64,000 bases of DNA from UBA1351 sp964563505 (GTDB taxonomy: Bacteria > Bacillota > Clostridia > Lachnospirales > Vallitaleaceae). The notes beneath the pieces were generated by a model, which saw only the letters and a program-made list of their open reading frames with translations, did no database searches and had not been told where the DNA came from. Shown here piece by piece: positions 1-8,025 of this stretch; within the stretch, counting starts at the first letter, position 1, and each line of letters begins with the position of its first letter. The stretch lies in contig CAZLXW010000004.1 in assembly GCA_964563505.1 (NCBI GenBank), positions 35,583 to 99,582 on the forward strand, given 5' to 3'. The position numbers and the translations under genes were made by a program.

Positions 1-2
1 AA

Positions 3-1310
3 AACCCTTCCCAAGCTTTAAATCCATATAAACGCATTGGAAAACAACTTGAAAGTGTTCTCAAAATGCATGGGCAACCATATAGTTATCCTTTAATCTG
101 TGAAGCCCTTAAGGAAGTAGGTATTGATTCTCCGGATACTGTGTATAATATGTATCCCTTCCAATTAAGTGGAGGACAAAATCAAAGAATTATGATTGCT
201 CTTTGTATATTATCTAAACCGGATATTTTAATCGCCGATGAACCGACAAGCTCCATTGATGCTTCACTTAGAAAACGCATATTGGATTTACTGATCAAGG
301 TGAATAAAAAATATCAGATGTCTATCATACTAATTACCCATGATTTTGATGTAGCAAAATATCTTTGCGAGCGAATTCATATTATGTATGATGGACGCAT
401 TGTTGAAGAAGGTTTACTTAGTGAAGTATTTAATAAACCCCTTCATTCATATACCCGTAAGTTAATAAAATGTGCAAGGTCCTTAGATTCTGGAGATAAA
501 AATATCTATTCTCATGGTGGTTCTCCATTAGCCATGGAGAGTATCTTAAAAGTAGGAAACTTATCAAAACATTTTATAATAAAATCGACAACCTTTAGTA
601 AAAAAGAAATAATCCATGCAGTAAAAAATGTAACTTTCGAGCTAAAAAGTGGACAATCGATTGGATTAATTGGAGAAAGCGGAAGTGGAAAAAGTACAAT
701 GGCTAACCTTTTATTAAAGCTACTTGAGCCAAGTAGTGGAAAAATTTATTTATTTGGCCAAGACATTACTTACATCAATGAAAGTGAAATGAGGAAATAT
801 CGACGGGATATTCAGATTATTTTTCAATATACCAATGCTGTTTTAGATTCTAAAATGACAGTGAGTGAACTTCTTTTAGAACCTCTACGCATTCATAAAA
901 TTGTTGAAAAAAGTGAGATGGATAGTGAGGTTGATCGGCTCTTGACGTTAGTCGGACTAAAAACAAATGAAAAAAACAAATTTCCTGGTCAACTAAGTGG
1001 TGGGCAAAACCAACGCGTAATTATTGCAAGAGCAATTGCAACGCGGGCAAAAATAATTGTATGTGATGAGCCGGTATCAGCTCTTGATGTATCCGTACAA
1101 GGTCAAATTCTGGATCTATTATCTAAATTAAAAGACGAACTAAAGTTATCGTATATCTTTATTTCTCATGACCTGAAAGTTGTAGCGCATATGTGTGATC
1201 AAATCGCAGTCATGTATAAAGGTGAGTTTGTCGAGTTTGGGAAGACCCATGATGTGCTTTATCACTCCGAACATGATTATACGAAAAAACTATTAGAAGC
1301 AATACTTTAA
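3..1310 (+). CDS. Fused two-domain peptide/nickel-type ABC transporter ATPase (5' truncated by window edge)
   Basis: The reading frame is open to the left edge, so the N-terminus (including the first Walker A) lies outside the window; the first residues read NPSQALNPYKRIG, the Q-loop region of a DppD/OppD-type ATPase. Two nucleotide-binding domains are fused. The first has an LSGGQNQR signature and ILIADEPTSSID Walker B; the second has Walker A GESGSGKST, again LSGGQNQR, and IIVCDEPVSALD. OppD and OppF are usually separate proteins, so this is a DppD-DppF fusion that would energise import of peptides, metals or a similar small solute on the cytoplasmic face. The second Q-loop region (QYTNAVLDSKMT) departs from the usual FQDPxxSLNPxMT. 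The permease and binding-protein genes are presumably upstream. Substrate is unknown. Confidence 0.88.
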   Translation, partial: NPSQALNPYKRIGKQLESVLKMHGQPYSYPLICEALKEVGIDSPDTVYNMYPFQLSGGQNQRIMIALCILSKPDILIADEPTSSIDASLRKRILDLLIKVNKKYQMSIILITHDFDVAKYLCERIHIMYDGRIVEEGLLSEVFNKPLHSYTRKLIKCARSLDSGDKNIYSHGGSPLAMESILKVGNLSKHFIIKSTTFSKKEIIHAVKNVTFELKSGQSIGLIGESGSGKSTMANLLLKLLEPSSGKIYLFGQDITYINESEMRKYRRDIQIIFQYTNAVLDSKMTVSELLLEPLRIHKIVEKSEMDSEVDRLLTLVGLKTNEKNKFPGQLSGGQNQRVIIARAIATRAKIIVCDEPVSALDVSVQGQILDLLSKLKDELKLSYIFISHDLKVVAHMCDQIAVMYKGEFVEFGKTHDVLYHSEHDYTKKLLEAIL

Positions 1311-1346
1311 ACTATCGGCAGATAATTTCTTACAAGCTTAAAGTGG

Positions 1347-1375
1347 TTGTGCCCAATAACTGAGTAGTATATAAT
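1347..1375 (+). promoter_or_regulatory. Predicted sigma-A promoter for the coiled-coil/ftsEX operon
   Basis: TTGTGC (1347-1352), a 17-base spacer and TATAAT (1370-1375) lie 47 bases before the start of the coiled-coil gene. The -10 is perfect and the -35 is partial. Confidence 0.6.
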
Positions 1376-1422
1376 GATGGTAGTCACTAAACTAGTTATA
1401 TTTTACTGTGAGGATATTTGAT

Positions 1423-2547
1423 ATGAAAAATAAAATTTTAATTATACTGTTTACATGTCTAATCGTATTCGTGTTTGGGATTAATCTTAATATGAACAAT
1501 AGGATACAAGCAACAACTACTGTGGTTGATGAAGAAGAAGTGACTCAAAATCTCGAGGACATTGAGGTGCAGGTGAGTGAAGCTTTATCAGAACTATATC
1601 GGTTGGAGCAGTTAATCCAAGAATCAAATTTTAAAGTTATTCGTATTCAAGAGGAAAAGCTAACCATACAAGAACGCATTGTAGAAATAAATGAAGAGAT
1701 CCTTCAAAATAAAGAGCAACTACGTCAATATGAAACAACCTTAGGTCAAGTGCTTGCGACTTATCAAAGAATGGGTGCGACATCTTTTTTGGAAATCATA
1801 TTAGAAGCAGAGAGTTTGAAAAACTTCTTACAAAGGGTAACGCTTTTTCGAGATATGACGCAAGGTACCGGAGAACTCATGTCTAAAACAGAAGAGACCT
1901 TGGATACTCTTGGTTCGACAGAAACATTGCTACAAGAGACCCAAGCGGCCCTTGTTGAAGAAGAACGGGTTTTATTGCTTACTGTTGAGGAAAATCAGAG
2001 ATTGATAAACCAACAAGAGGAATTTTTAGGATCCCTTGAATCGGAAAGAGAAGAATATGAGGAGCAATTGAATACATTGCGAGACGCATGGATAGCTTTA
2101 AAGCCTGTTTTTAAAAATGCGAGTATTGGATTCTCTGAGTTGGCGTCGTCAGGAGCCTTATCCGAAGATATGGTCGATGTGAGCATATCTCTTTCTGGCA
2201 TTAAAGCAAGGATTACAGAAGCGGACTTCAACCGAGCTATTCAGGACAATCCGGGCTTACCTTCAATGGTGTTTTCTTTTGAAAAGGATGGGGTGGGTAT
2301 CAATCTGAATCAAGATGTGCTACAACTCATGGGTTATTTTGAAGTCAGAAATGATTATGAAATCCATTATGTAGCAAGGTCTGGTCATTTTTATGGGATT
2401 GAATTAGAACCGAGTGGGATTTCAGAACTTTATGAAGAAGGAGCTTTAATTCTTAATATAGAAAATTTAACGGATGACAATAAAGTCAAAAGTATAGAAA
2501 CCAAAGAAAATGAACTTATTTTAAATTTTGCATTTTCATTTTTTTGA
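1423..2547 (+). CDS. Secreted coiled-coil protein, candidate FtsEX partner
   Basis: A hydrophobic signal sequence occupies about residues 4-21, followed by a long coiled-coil rich in E, Q and L (about 35-225), then a C-terminal region of about 145 residues that I do not recognise. The coiled-coil resembles the N-terminal part of PcsB, CwlO and EnvC proteins, which are controlled by FtsEX. No CHAP, NlpC/P60 or M23 catalytic motif is visible. The gene lies 15 bases upstream of ftsE, so it probably works outside the membrane with FtsEX to control peptidoglycan hydrolysis. The ATG at 1423 is preferred over a GTG at 1408 because GTGAGG sits about 9 bases upstream of it. The family link is inferred from architecture and position. 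Confidence 0.65.
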   Translation: MKNKILIILFTCLIVFVFGINLNMNNRIQATTTVVDEEEVTQNLEDIEVQVSEALSELYRLEQLIQESNFKVIRIQEEKLTIQERIVEINEEILQNKEQLRQYETTLGQVLATYQRMGATSFLEIILEAESLKNFLQRVTLFRDMTQGTGELMSKTEETLDTLGSTETLLQETQAALVEEERVLLLTVEENQRLINQQEEFLGSLESEREEYEEQLNTLRDAWIALKPVFKNASIGFSELASSGALSEDMVDVSISLSGIKARITEADFNRAIQDNPGLPSMVFSFEKDGVGINLNQDVLQLMGYFEVRNDYEIHYVARSGHFYGIELEPSGISELYEEGALILNIENLTDDNKVKSIETKENELILNFAFSFF

Positions 2548-2562
2548 TTACTGGAGGTACAC

Positions 2563-3225
2563 ATGATACGAGCACAAGAACTTGCATTAACTTATCCGAC
2601 AGGAACGAAAGCCATACTGCCCTGTGATTTTGAAATAAAAAGTGGTGAATTAGTTTTTCTTATTGGTCCTAGTGGATCAGGAAAAACCAGTTTGTTGAAA
2701 TTATTTATGGGAAGTGAGCTCTCAACAGAAGGAACACTTGAAGTTTTAGGACAATCTATGACAGGGTCACAACGAAATATTCAGAAAATGCGTCAATGGA
2801 TTGGACCAATCTTTCAAGATTTTCGCTTAATTCCCAATAAATCATCACTAGAAAACGTGATGTTAGGTTTGCGCTTTTTGCCACATATTCAACAGGATAT
2901 AAAGGCCATTAGCGAAGAAGCCCTTATTCGGGTAGGCCTTTCACACAAGATTAAGTCCCATGTTGACACACTGTCTTGGGGAGAAAGCCAACGTGTGGCT
3001 ATTGCACGTGCTATGGTGCGAGAACCCAAGTTGATTTTGGCAGACGAACCAACGGGTAACCTGGATAAAGAAAATGCGGTACATATTCTTAAGCTTCTTA
3101 TGGATTTGCGCGATTCGGATACAACGGTTATACTCACTACCCATGCAACACATTTAATTGAAGATGTGAAAAATGCAGTTTTCATTCATATGAATCAGGG
3201 ACAAATGTTCCTTGAAAGGCGGTGA
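2563..3225 (+). CDS. ftsE: FtsE-like ABC ATPase
   Basis: This 220-residue ATPase has the size and layout of FtsE: Walker A GPSGSGKT at 35-42, a Q-loop at FQDFRLIP, Walker B LILADEPTGNLD near 157-168 and an H-loop in LTTHATH. With FtsX it forms a non-transporting ABC complex that passes ATP hydrolysis across the membrane to a cell-wall hydrolase or its activator. The signature reads LSWGE (137-141) rather than LSGGE, with Trp replacing a normally invariant Gly. The ribosome binding site is CTGGAGG before the ATG. It overlaps the upstream part of the ftsX frame and is clearly co-transcribed with it. LolD/MacB-type ATPases are similar in sequence, but the ftsX neighbour settles the call. Confidence 0.85.
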   Translation: MIRAQELALTYPTGTKAILPCDFEIKSGELVFLIGPSGSGKTSLLKLFMGSELSTEGTLEVLGQSMTGSQRNIQKMRQWIGPIFQDFRLIPNKSSLENVMLGLRFLPHIQQDIKAISEEALIRVGLSHKIKSHVDTLSWGESQRVAIARAMVREPKLILADEPTGNLDKENAVHILKLLMDLRDSDTTVILTTHATHLIEDVKNAVFIHMNQGQMFLERR

Positions 3226-3229
3226 TCGC

Positions 3230-4108
3230 GTGAGAAAAAGAGGTAATAGTAGTTACTATTTGAAGGAGTCCATAGCTATTTTCCGGTATAATATGTTTTC
3301 GAATGGTTTAACCATAGTGAGTAATGGACTTATCTTTTTTTTGCTAGCCCTTGTTATTAGCAGTTTTATCATCACAGAACATATGGTTGTGATATTGGAA
3401 AGTGAAGCAGAAGTATCGGTTTATTCGAAAATGGAAATACAAGAGGATGCTGCTTGGATTAAGGATCTGACGACAATCAATGGTGTACGAGACGTTAGGC
3501 TTGTTTCAGAAGAAGAAGCTTATGAACGCATGGCAGCAATACTTGGAGAAGAAGCCCAAGTACTGCAATATTTTCAAGAAAATCCGTTTTCTGCATTTAT
3601 AGAATTAAGTATTGACTTGCAAAGCATGGAGACGGTATTAGATACCTTGGAAATCATGCCTGAAATCAGTTCTATTCGAGACAACAGGGATGTTTTAGGA
3701 AAATTAAGAGATATTGTTAAAGGGATTACCTTTATGAGTGTTTTAATATTAATAGCGGTAGGAATGACCACCTTAGTCGTTTTATCCCATACGATTCGAC
3801 AAAGCATCTATCATTACCGTGAACAAATCACAACATTAACACTGTTAGGGGCACCCATGCGTTTTATTGCCATACCTTTTTATATATTAGGGATATGGAT
3901 GTCTTTTGTTTCGGGGATTTTAGCTAGTGCAGGAGCTTTTTTTGTCATCCGAAGCAGTTATCGCTTTATGATGGGGCCCATTCCTTTTATTCCATTGCCG
4001 CCAATGACTGAAACTATAGAAATTGTAGCTATATATATCCTTTCACTATCTATAATCTTCGGAATTCTTGGATGTATGCTAGGTATGGTATCTGTAAAAA
4101 AACAATAG
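3230..4108 (+). CDS. ftsX: FtsX-like permease
   Basis: About 290 residues with a short basic N-terminus, TM1 near residues 26-50, an extracellular domain of roughly 110 residues, then three more TM segments, which is the FtsX topology. FtsX couples cytoplasmic FtsE to extracellular coiled-coil partners, probably the protein encoded at 1423. I chose the GTG at 3230, which follows AAAGGCGG by 7 bases; an in-frame TTG at 3212 overlaps ftsE and lacks a good ribosome binding site. The extracellular loop carries the usual mixed alpha/beta pattern (SEAEVSVYSKMEIQEDA). Together the three genes form a cell-wall remodelling cassette rather than a transporter. Confidence 0.83.
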   Translation: MRKRGNSSYYLKESIAIFRYNMFSNGLTIVSNGLIFFLLALVISSFIITEHMVVILESEAEVSVYSKMEIQEDAAWIKDLTTINGVRDVRLVSEEEAYERMAAILGEEAQVLQYFQENPFSAFIELSIDLQSMETVLDTLEIMPEISSIRDNRDVLGKLRDIVKGITFMSVLILIAVGMTTLVVLSHTIRQSIYHYREQITTLTLLGAPMRFIAIPFYILGIWMSFVSGILASAGAFFVIRSSYRFMMGPIPFIPLPPMTETIEIVAIYILSLSIIFGILGCMLGMVSVKKQ

Positions 4109-4119
4109 GAGGAGACCCA

Positions 4120-5133
4120 ATGAAAGCATTAGAAAAATACAAACTTGGAAATGTTGAATTAAAAAATCGTTTGGTCATGCCCCCAATGTGCATGTATTCA
4201 GCAAAGGATGATGGAAAAGCAAATGACTTCCATTTCACACACTATGAAACCAGAGCCATCGGTGGAATTGGTTTGATTATAGTGGAGGCGACTGCGGTGA
4301 TGCCAAATGGCAGAATATCGGATAGAGATCTTGGGATTTGGAATGATGAGCAGATTGAAGGACTTAAAGAGATTAACGATAGAATCAAAAAACATGGTGC
4401 TTGTCCCGGCATTCAGATTGCACATGCCGGAAGAAAAAGTCAAGCGAGCCAAACGGAGCCGATTGCACCAAGTGCCCTTAAGTTTAGTGATGACTACCGA
4501 ATGCCGAAGGCGATGGATGAAAAAGATATTGAGCAAGTTGTTCAAGCTTTTGTTGAAGGAGCTAAGCGGGCAGTTGAAGCAGGATTTGAGTATATTGAGA
4601 TTCATGGCGCGCATGGTTATCTGAATCATGAATTTCTATCACCAATTACGAATCAACGTAAAGATAAATTTGGCGGTAGTCTAGAAAACCGTTGTCGACT
4701 TCTTACATGGATTATTAATCAAGTAAAATCTGCTATTCCTAATCATGTAGCCCTTGGCCTAAGAGTATCAGTTTCTGATTATGTGGAGGGTGGAATTGAT
4801 GGAGACGAGATGGTAAGGATTATCAATCAAGTAAAAGAAAAGCTAGATATCGTTCATATCAGTTCGGGTGGTTTGGCTCCGGTTGCTATGAAAGCTTACC
4901 CTGGATATCAGATACGATTTGCTGATCAGGTTAAGTATGAATGTCAGGTAGATACCATGGCAGTGGGTCTAATAACTAGCGTTGAGATGATTGAAGAAAT
5001 ATTGAATAACAACCGAAGTGATTTAGTGGCTATGGGAAGACTTTTATTGCGTGACCCATATTTTCCATTAAAGATCTATCATAAAGCAGGTATTGAAGAA
5101 GCAATCCCAGAGGCATATAAAAGAGGTTTCTAA
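4120..5133 (+). CDS. Old Yellow Enzyme family NADH:flavin oxidoreductase (YqjM-like)
   Basis: A 337-residue FMN-dependent TIM-barrel enzyme. The N-terminal MPPMCMYSA has the Cys and Tyr positions typical of the thermophilic/YqjM subclass of ene-reductases; IQIAHAGRKSQ and the segment around HGAHGYLNHEFLSP are OYE fingerprints, and GRLLLRDPYFP closes the barrel at the phosphate-binding site. It would reduce activated C=C bonds with NAD(P)H; the physiological substrate is unknown. There is no C-terminal Fe-S/NADH-binding extension, so it is not a 2,4-dienoyl-CoA reductase. The ATG at 4120 follows AGGAGGAGA closely; an earlier in-frame ATG at 4072 lies inside ftsX and is rejected. Confidence 0.9.
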   Translation: MKALEKYKLGNVELKNRLVMPPMCMYSAKDDGKANDFHFTHYETRAIGGIGLIIVEATAVMPNGRISDRDLGIWNDEQIEGLKEINDRIKKHGACPGIQIAHAGRKSQASQTEPIAPSALKFSDDYRMPKAMDEKDIEQVVQAFVEGAKRAVEAGFEYIEIHGAHGYLNHEFLSPITNQRKDKFGGSLENRCRLLTWIINQVKSAIPNHVALGLRVSVSDYVEGGIDGDEMVRIINQVKEKLDIVHISSGGLAPVAMKAYPGYQIRFADQVKYECQVDTMAVGLITSVEMIEEILNNNRSDLVAMGRLLLRDPYFPLKIYHKAGIEEAIPEAYKRGF

Positions 5134-5167
5134 AGTAAGTATAAAATTTATAGGAAAGAGGTTATCA

Positions 5168-6274
5168 ATGTCAGGATCAATATATGGAACTATATTTAGA
5201 ATTTCAACATGGGGAGAATCTCATGGTAAAGGAGTAGGAGTAACCATTGATGGTTGTCCGTCAGGAATCAGTTTAAGTGAGGACGATATACAAAAAGACT
5301 TAGATAAAAGAAAACCCGGACAATCACCTTTTTCAACACCCAGAAAAGAAAAGGATGAAGTAGAAATTCTTTCAGGAATATTTGAGGGAAAAACCACTGG
5401 AACTCCGATTGCTATGATTGTTCGCAATACGAACCAACGGTCGTATGACTACACCGAAATATCAAAAATTTATCGTCCCGGACATACGGATTATACCTAT
5501 GATCAAAAGTATGGATTCAGAGACTATCGAGGTGGTGGACGTTCATCCGGGCGAGAAACGACAGCTAGAGTTGCAGCCGGTGCAGTTGCAAAGAAAATAT
5601 TATCAGAAATTGGTATTAAGATTACGGGCTATACTTCTTCAATTGGACCCATTAAAGTGAATAAAGATCATTTTAGCGAACAGGAGATTTGGAATAATTT
5701 CCTTAGTATGCCCGATGTCCAAGCTGTAAAATTGGCAGAAGAATACTTGACAAAACTCAAGGATGAAGGGAATTCTTCAGGAGGAAGTATTGAATGTATT
5801 GTTAGCGGAATGCCGAGTGGCCTAGGAGAACCGGTGTTTGAGAAGCTGGATGCGAATTTGGCAAAAGGTCTTATGTCTGTTGGTGCGGTAAAGGCCATTG
5901 AAATTGGGGCAGGCATAGAGGTGGCTACAAAAACAGGAATAGAAAATAATGATTTTTATCAATATCAAGAGGATGGTCATATCATCAAAGAAAGCAACAA
6001 CGCAGGCGGTATAATTGGTGGTATTAGCGATGGTTCAGACATATTCCTAAAAGTATACATCAAACCGACACCTTCAATTGAGATGACCCAACGTGCAGTT
6101 AATAAAAATGGAGAAAATGTCATGATCAATGTAGAAGGTCGGCATGATCCTATTATCGTGCCTAGGGCAGTTATTGTAGTTGAGGCCATGGTTGCACTGA
6201 CTTTAGTCGATATGTTACTTTTGAATATGTCAACAAAAATGGATAATATATTAAAGGTATATAATAAAAATTAA
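5168..6274 (+). CDS. aroC: Chorismate synthase
   Basis: A 368-residue enzyme converting 5-enolpyruvylshikimate-3-phosphate to chorismate, the last step of the shikimate pathway, using reduced FMN. Diagnostic segments are STWGESHG near the N-terminus (the conserved catalytic His), RPGHTDYTYDQKYG, DYRGGGRSSGRETT and GGISDGSDI. Length matches the usual 360-390 residues. The ATG at 5168 is preceded by AGGAAAGAGG; the longer frame beginning at 5093 would overlap the flavoprotein. It stands apart from the rest of the aromatic pathway here; the DAHP synthase is 54 kb away at 59191. Confidence 0.96.
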   Translation: MSGSIYGTIFRISTWGESHGKGVGVTIDGCPSGISLSEDDIQKDLDKRKPGQSPFSTPRKEKDEVEILSGIFEGKTTGTPIAMIVRNTNQRSYDYTEISKIYRPGHTDYTYDQKYGFRDYRGGGRSSGRETTARVAAGAVAKKILSEIGIKITGYTSSIGPIKVNKDHFSEQEIWNNFLSMPDVQAVKLAEEYLTKLKDEGNSSGGSIECIVSGMPSGLGEPVFEKLDANLAKGLMSVGAVKAIEIGAGIEVATKTGIENNDFYQYQEDGHIIKESNNAGGIIGGISDGSDIFLKVYIKPTPSIEMTQRAVNKNGENVMINVEGRHDPIIVPRAVIVVEAMVALTLVDMLLLNMSTKMDNILKVYNKN

Positions 6275-6395
6275 TTTAAATTATAGAGGAATCTCGCCTT
6301 ATTTATTTAAAATGTAGCTGGGGATACTGCATTATAAAGCAATATGTGTTACACTTATTAGGAGGAAATAAATAAAATTAATAAGGTGATTGAAT

Positions 6396-6737
6396 ATGCG
6401 TTTTACGCAAGAGGAAAAAAACGAGTTGTTAAAGACGTTTACAAATCTTCTGAAAAACGTTAATGGAAAAGGACCCCGAAATATTTATATTAAATATTTT
6501 GATAATGAATTACACGTTGTTATTCAAGGTGTAATAACTGATTTTGAAAAATATTTAATTAATAATTTTGGAGAAGAAGCCATTGAAATTTTTCGGAGTT
6601 TTTATGAAAGAGATTCCTATAATTTTGAAAAACTCTTTTTACGTTCATTAGAATATAAATATCCCTTGACTTTTTATCAACTAGAATCCGACTTCGACAA
6701 CGATATTTTCACATATAAAATGAAAATCTTGGAATAA
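6396..6737 (+). CDS. Small DUF2294/MpsC-like protein
   Basis: A 113-residue protein with no TM segment or signal peptide. The stretch GPRNIYIKYFDNELHVVIQG followed by the T/D-F/L-EKYLI pattern resembles DUF2294, named MpsC in some Firmicutes and proposed as part of a membrane-potential-generating system. I place it there tentatively from pattern memory. Its function is not known to me. ATG 6396 follows AAGGTG by 7 bases; an in-frame TTG lies two codons earlier. It sits alone between aroC and the chemotaxis operon, with its own AT-rich upstream region. The last bases run directly into the promoter of the next transcript. Confidence 0.55.
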   Translation: MRFTQEEKNELLKTFTNLLKNVNGKGPRNIYIKYFDNELHVVIQGVITDFEKYLINNFGEEAIEIFRSFYERDSYNFEKLFLRSLEYKYPLTFYQLESDFDNDIFTYKMKILE

Positions 6738-6761
6738 TTCAAAATATATTTTGAAAAACTA

Positions 6762-6790
6762 TTGCATATATTTTTGAAAAAGTGTATACT
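6762..6790 (+). promoter_or_regulatory. Predicted sigma-A promoter of the chemotaxis operon leader
   Basis: TTGCAT (6762-6767), exactly 17 bases, then TATACT (6785-6790). It is just downstream of the DUF2294-like gene and drives the leader RNA described next. No sigma-28-type (TAAA-GCCGATAA) promoter was seen here. Confidence 0.65.
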
Positions 6791-6796
6791 GAGAAA

Positions 6797-6941
6797 AATT
6801 AGCAATTAGAGAAAATGACTTACGGGGAATATATTAATTAATTTGGTTGGACATAGGGAAAAGGGCTTAGACCCTTGGCTAAAATGTAGAATCAATTTTA
6901 TCAAGCTTTATTTAAAGCTTTATAAAATTGGTTTTTTTTTG
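6797..6941 (+). ncRNA. Structured leader RNA of unidentified class ending in a terminator
   Basis: Between the promoter and the first chemotaxis gene lie about 145 bases without coding potential. A hairpin pairs ACATAG (6851-6856) with CTA...ATGT (6879-6887), with AAGGG/CCCTT in its centre. TTGGTT (6843-6848) can pair with AATCAA (6890-6895), and the same AATCAA begins the 5' arm of the strong terminator at 6890-6941, whose 3' arm also ends TTGGTT. This mutual exclusion is the layout of a transcriptional attenuator or riboswitch. I compared it from memory with c-di-GMP-I/II, preQ1, SAM, guanidine and fluoride aptamers and none fits. Confidence 0.5.
6890..6941 (+). terminator. Strong intrinsic terminator in the chemotaxis leader
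   Basis: An almost perfect inverted repeat with arms 6890-6910 and about 6913-6934 (AAGCTTTA/TAAAGCTT core) is followed by a run of nine T residues. It lies 84 bases before the first gene of the chemotaxis operon, so it must be read through or regulated for this promoter to serve the operon. Confidence 0.85.
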
Positions 6942-7024
6942 TTCTAATATCTTTAGTCGTAGCTATTAGAAATAACATATAAGTGTGTAAAAGTGGTTGT
7001 AGAGATAAAAGAAAGGTTGTCAAG

Positions 7025-7987
7025 ATGAATGTAGAGACATTATTTTCAAATTTAAGCAAAGAGACGTCTATGATTTTAAAACAATTCCTTGATGTGGATT
7101 CTATCGGAGTCCTAATTCTCAATAGTGAATTAGAAATATTAAGTATTAATAGGTATGTTAGAGATATCTTTGAGGACGACGAGGTTGAAGTTGAAAAATA
7201 TTTAGAGCATATATTTGGATGTGAGTACATTGAACATAACTCTTTAAAAGATGAAAGGAAAAGTCAATGTAAAAATTGCATTAATAGAAACACTACGATT
7301 AACACAAAAAGACACAAATGTGTTGTTGAAAATAGTCATGTGAACAACAAATATGTCATACACAAAAAAAAACAGATAAAATGGCTCGATTTATCAATAG
7401 CACCTATTTATATTTATGATGAGACCTATCTTTTTTTATTACTCAAAGATTTAACACAATACATGCATTTTAAAGTGGAATATGAAATGAATCGACTTTT
7501 TGACGGTGAAGAAAGTATGATAAAAAAAGATGAATTTCATGAAGCTGTAATGAACTGTATGAAAACCCAATATCATAATGGAGGTGTTTCGTATTTAACA
7601 CTTTTGGAATTACCATATATCCAAATGATACAAGAAAGTTTTGGATTGTTATGGCGAAACGACTATGTAACGTCTTTTTATCAATTTATAGCAGAACAAA
7701 TGGATATTTTGGACTTGTATTGCAAATATTCCAATAATCAAATAATGGTATTTTTCCCATGTAAAATCGATGAAGAGTACAATGAATTTATAGAAACAAT
7801 AATTTCATACCAGTATAAGTTGTTTCAAATGAAAGATAATGTACTTTTTAAAACGATAAAATTCACGATGGATACTGATCGTGTAAAAGAGTTAGTGGAT
7901 TCAGATTACTTATATTTAGAATATTTTAAAGCAATATCACAGCTTGAACGCATCGAAAAAGACACAATACACGAATTTCGTTTTTAA
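7025..7987 (+). CDS. PAS-domain regulator with degenerate GGDEF-like C-terminus
   Basis: A 320-residue soluble protein. Residues about 22-145 look like a PAS domain, with cysteines at 66, 82, 85 and 99; a spaced C...CxxC pattern inside PAS domains is known from some sensor proteins that bind metal or sense redox. Residues about 160-300 follow the GGDEF fold pattern (KDEFHEAV start, helix, then LYCKYSNNQIMVFFP), but the catalytic GGDEF loop is replaced by SNNQI (236-240), so no diguanylate cyclase activity is expected. It is the first gene of the chemotaxis operon, 38 bases before cheY, and may feed a cytoplasmic signal to CheA or bind a nucleotide. The start at 7025 follows AAAGGTTGT; an earlier ATG at 6983 has no ribosome binding site. 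The GGDEF assignment is inference. Confidence 0.55.
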   Translation: MNVETLFSNLSKETSMILKQFLDVDSIGVLILNSELEILSINRYVRDIFEDDEVEVEKYLEHIFGCEYIEHNSLKDERKSQCKNCINRNTTINTKRHKCVVENSHVNNKYVIHKKKQIKWLDLSIAPIYIYDETYLFLLLKDLTQYMHFKVEYEMNRLFDGEESMIKKDEFHEAVMNCMKTQYHNGGVSYLTLLELPYIQMIQESFGLLWRNDYVTSFYQFIAEQMDILDLYCKYSNNQIMVFFPCKIDEEYNEFIETIISYQYKLFQMKDNVLFKTIKFTMDTDRVKELVDSDYLYLEYFKAISQLERIEKDTIHEFRF

Positions 7988-8025
7988 AATCAAAAAAAAT
8001 ACAAAGAAGAAAATGAGGTAGTTAA

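Noticed and set aside
4307..4624. Plus-strand reading frame inside the flavoprotein gene
   Set aside because: It overlaps the OYE gene fully in another frame and has no ribosome binding site or recognisable domain.
5093..5167. Longer chorismate synthase start
   Set aside because: It overlaps the previous gene and lacks a ribosome binding site; ATG 5168 with AGGAAAGAGG gives the usual N-terminus.
6797..6889. c-di-GMP riboswitch upstream of the chemotaxis operon
   Set aside because: Neither the class I (CACGCACAGGGCAAACC) nor the class II core is present, although the neighbouring GGDEF-like gene made it attractive.
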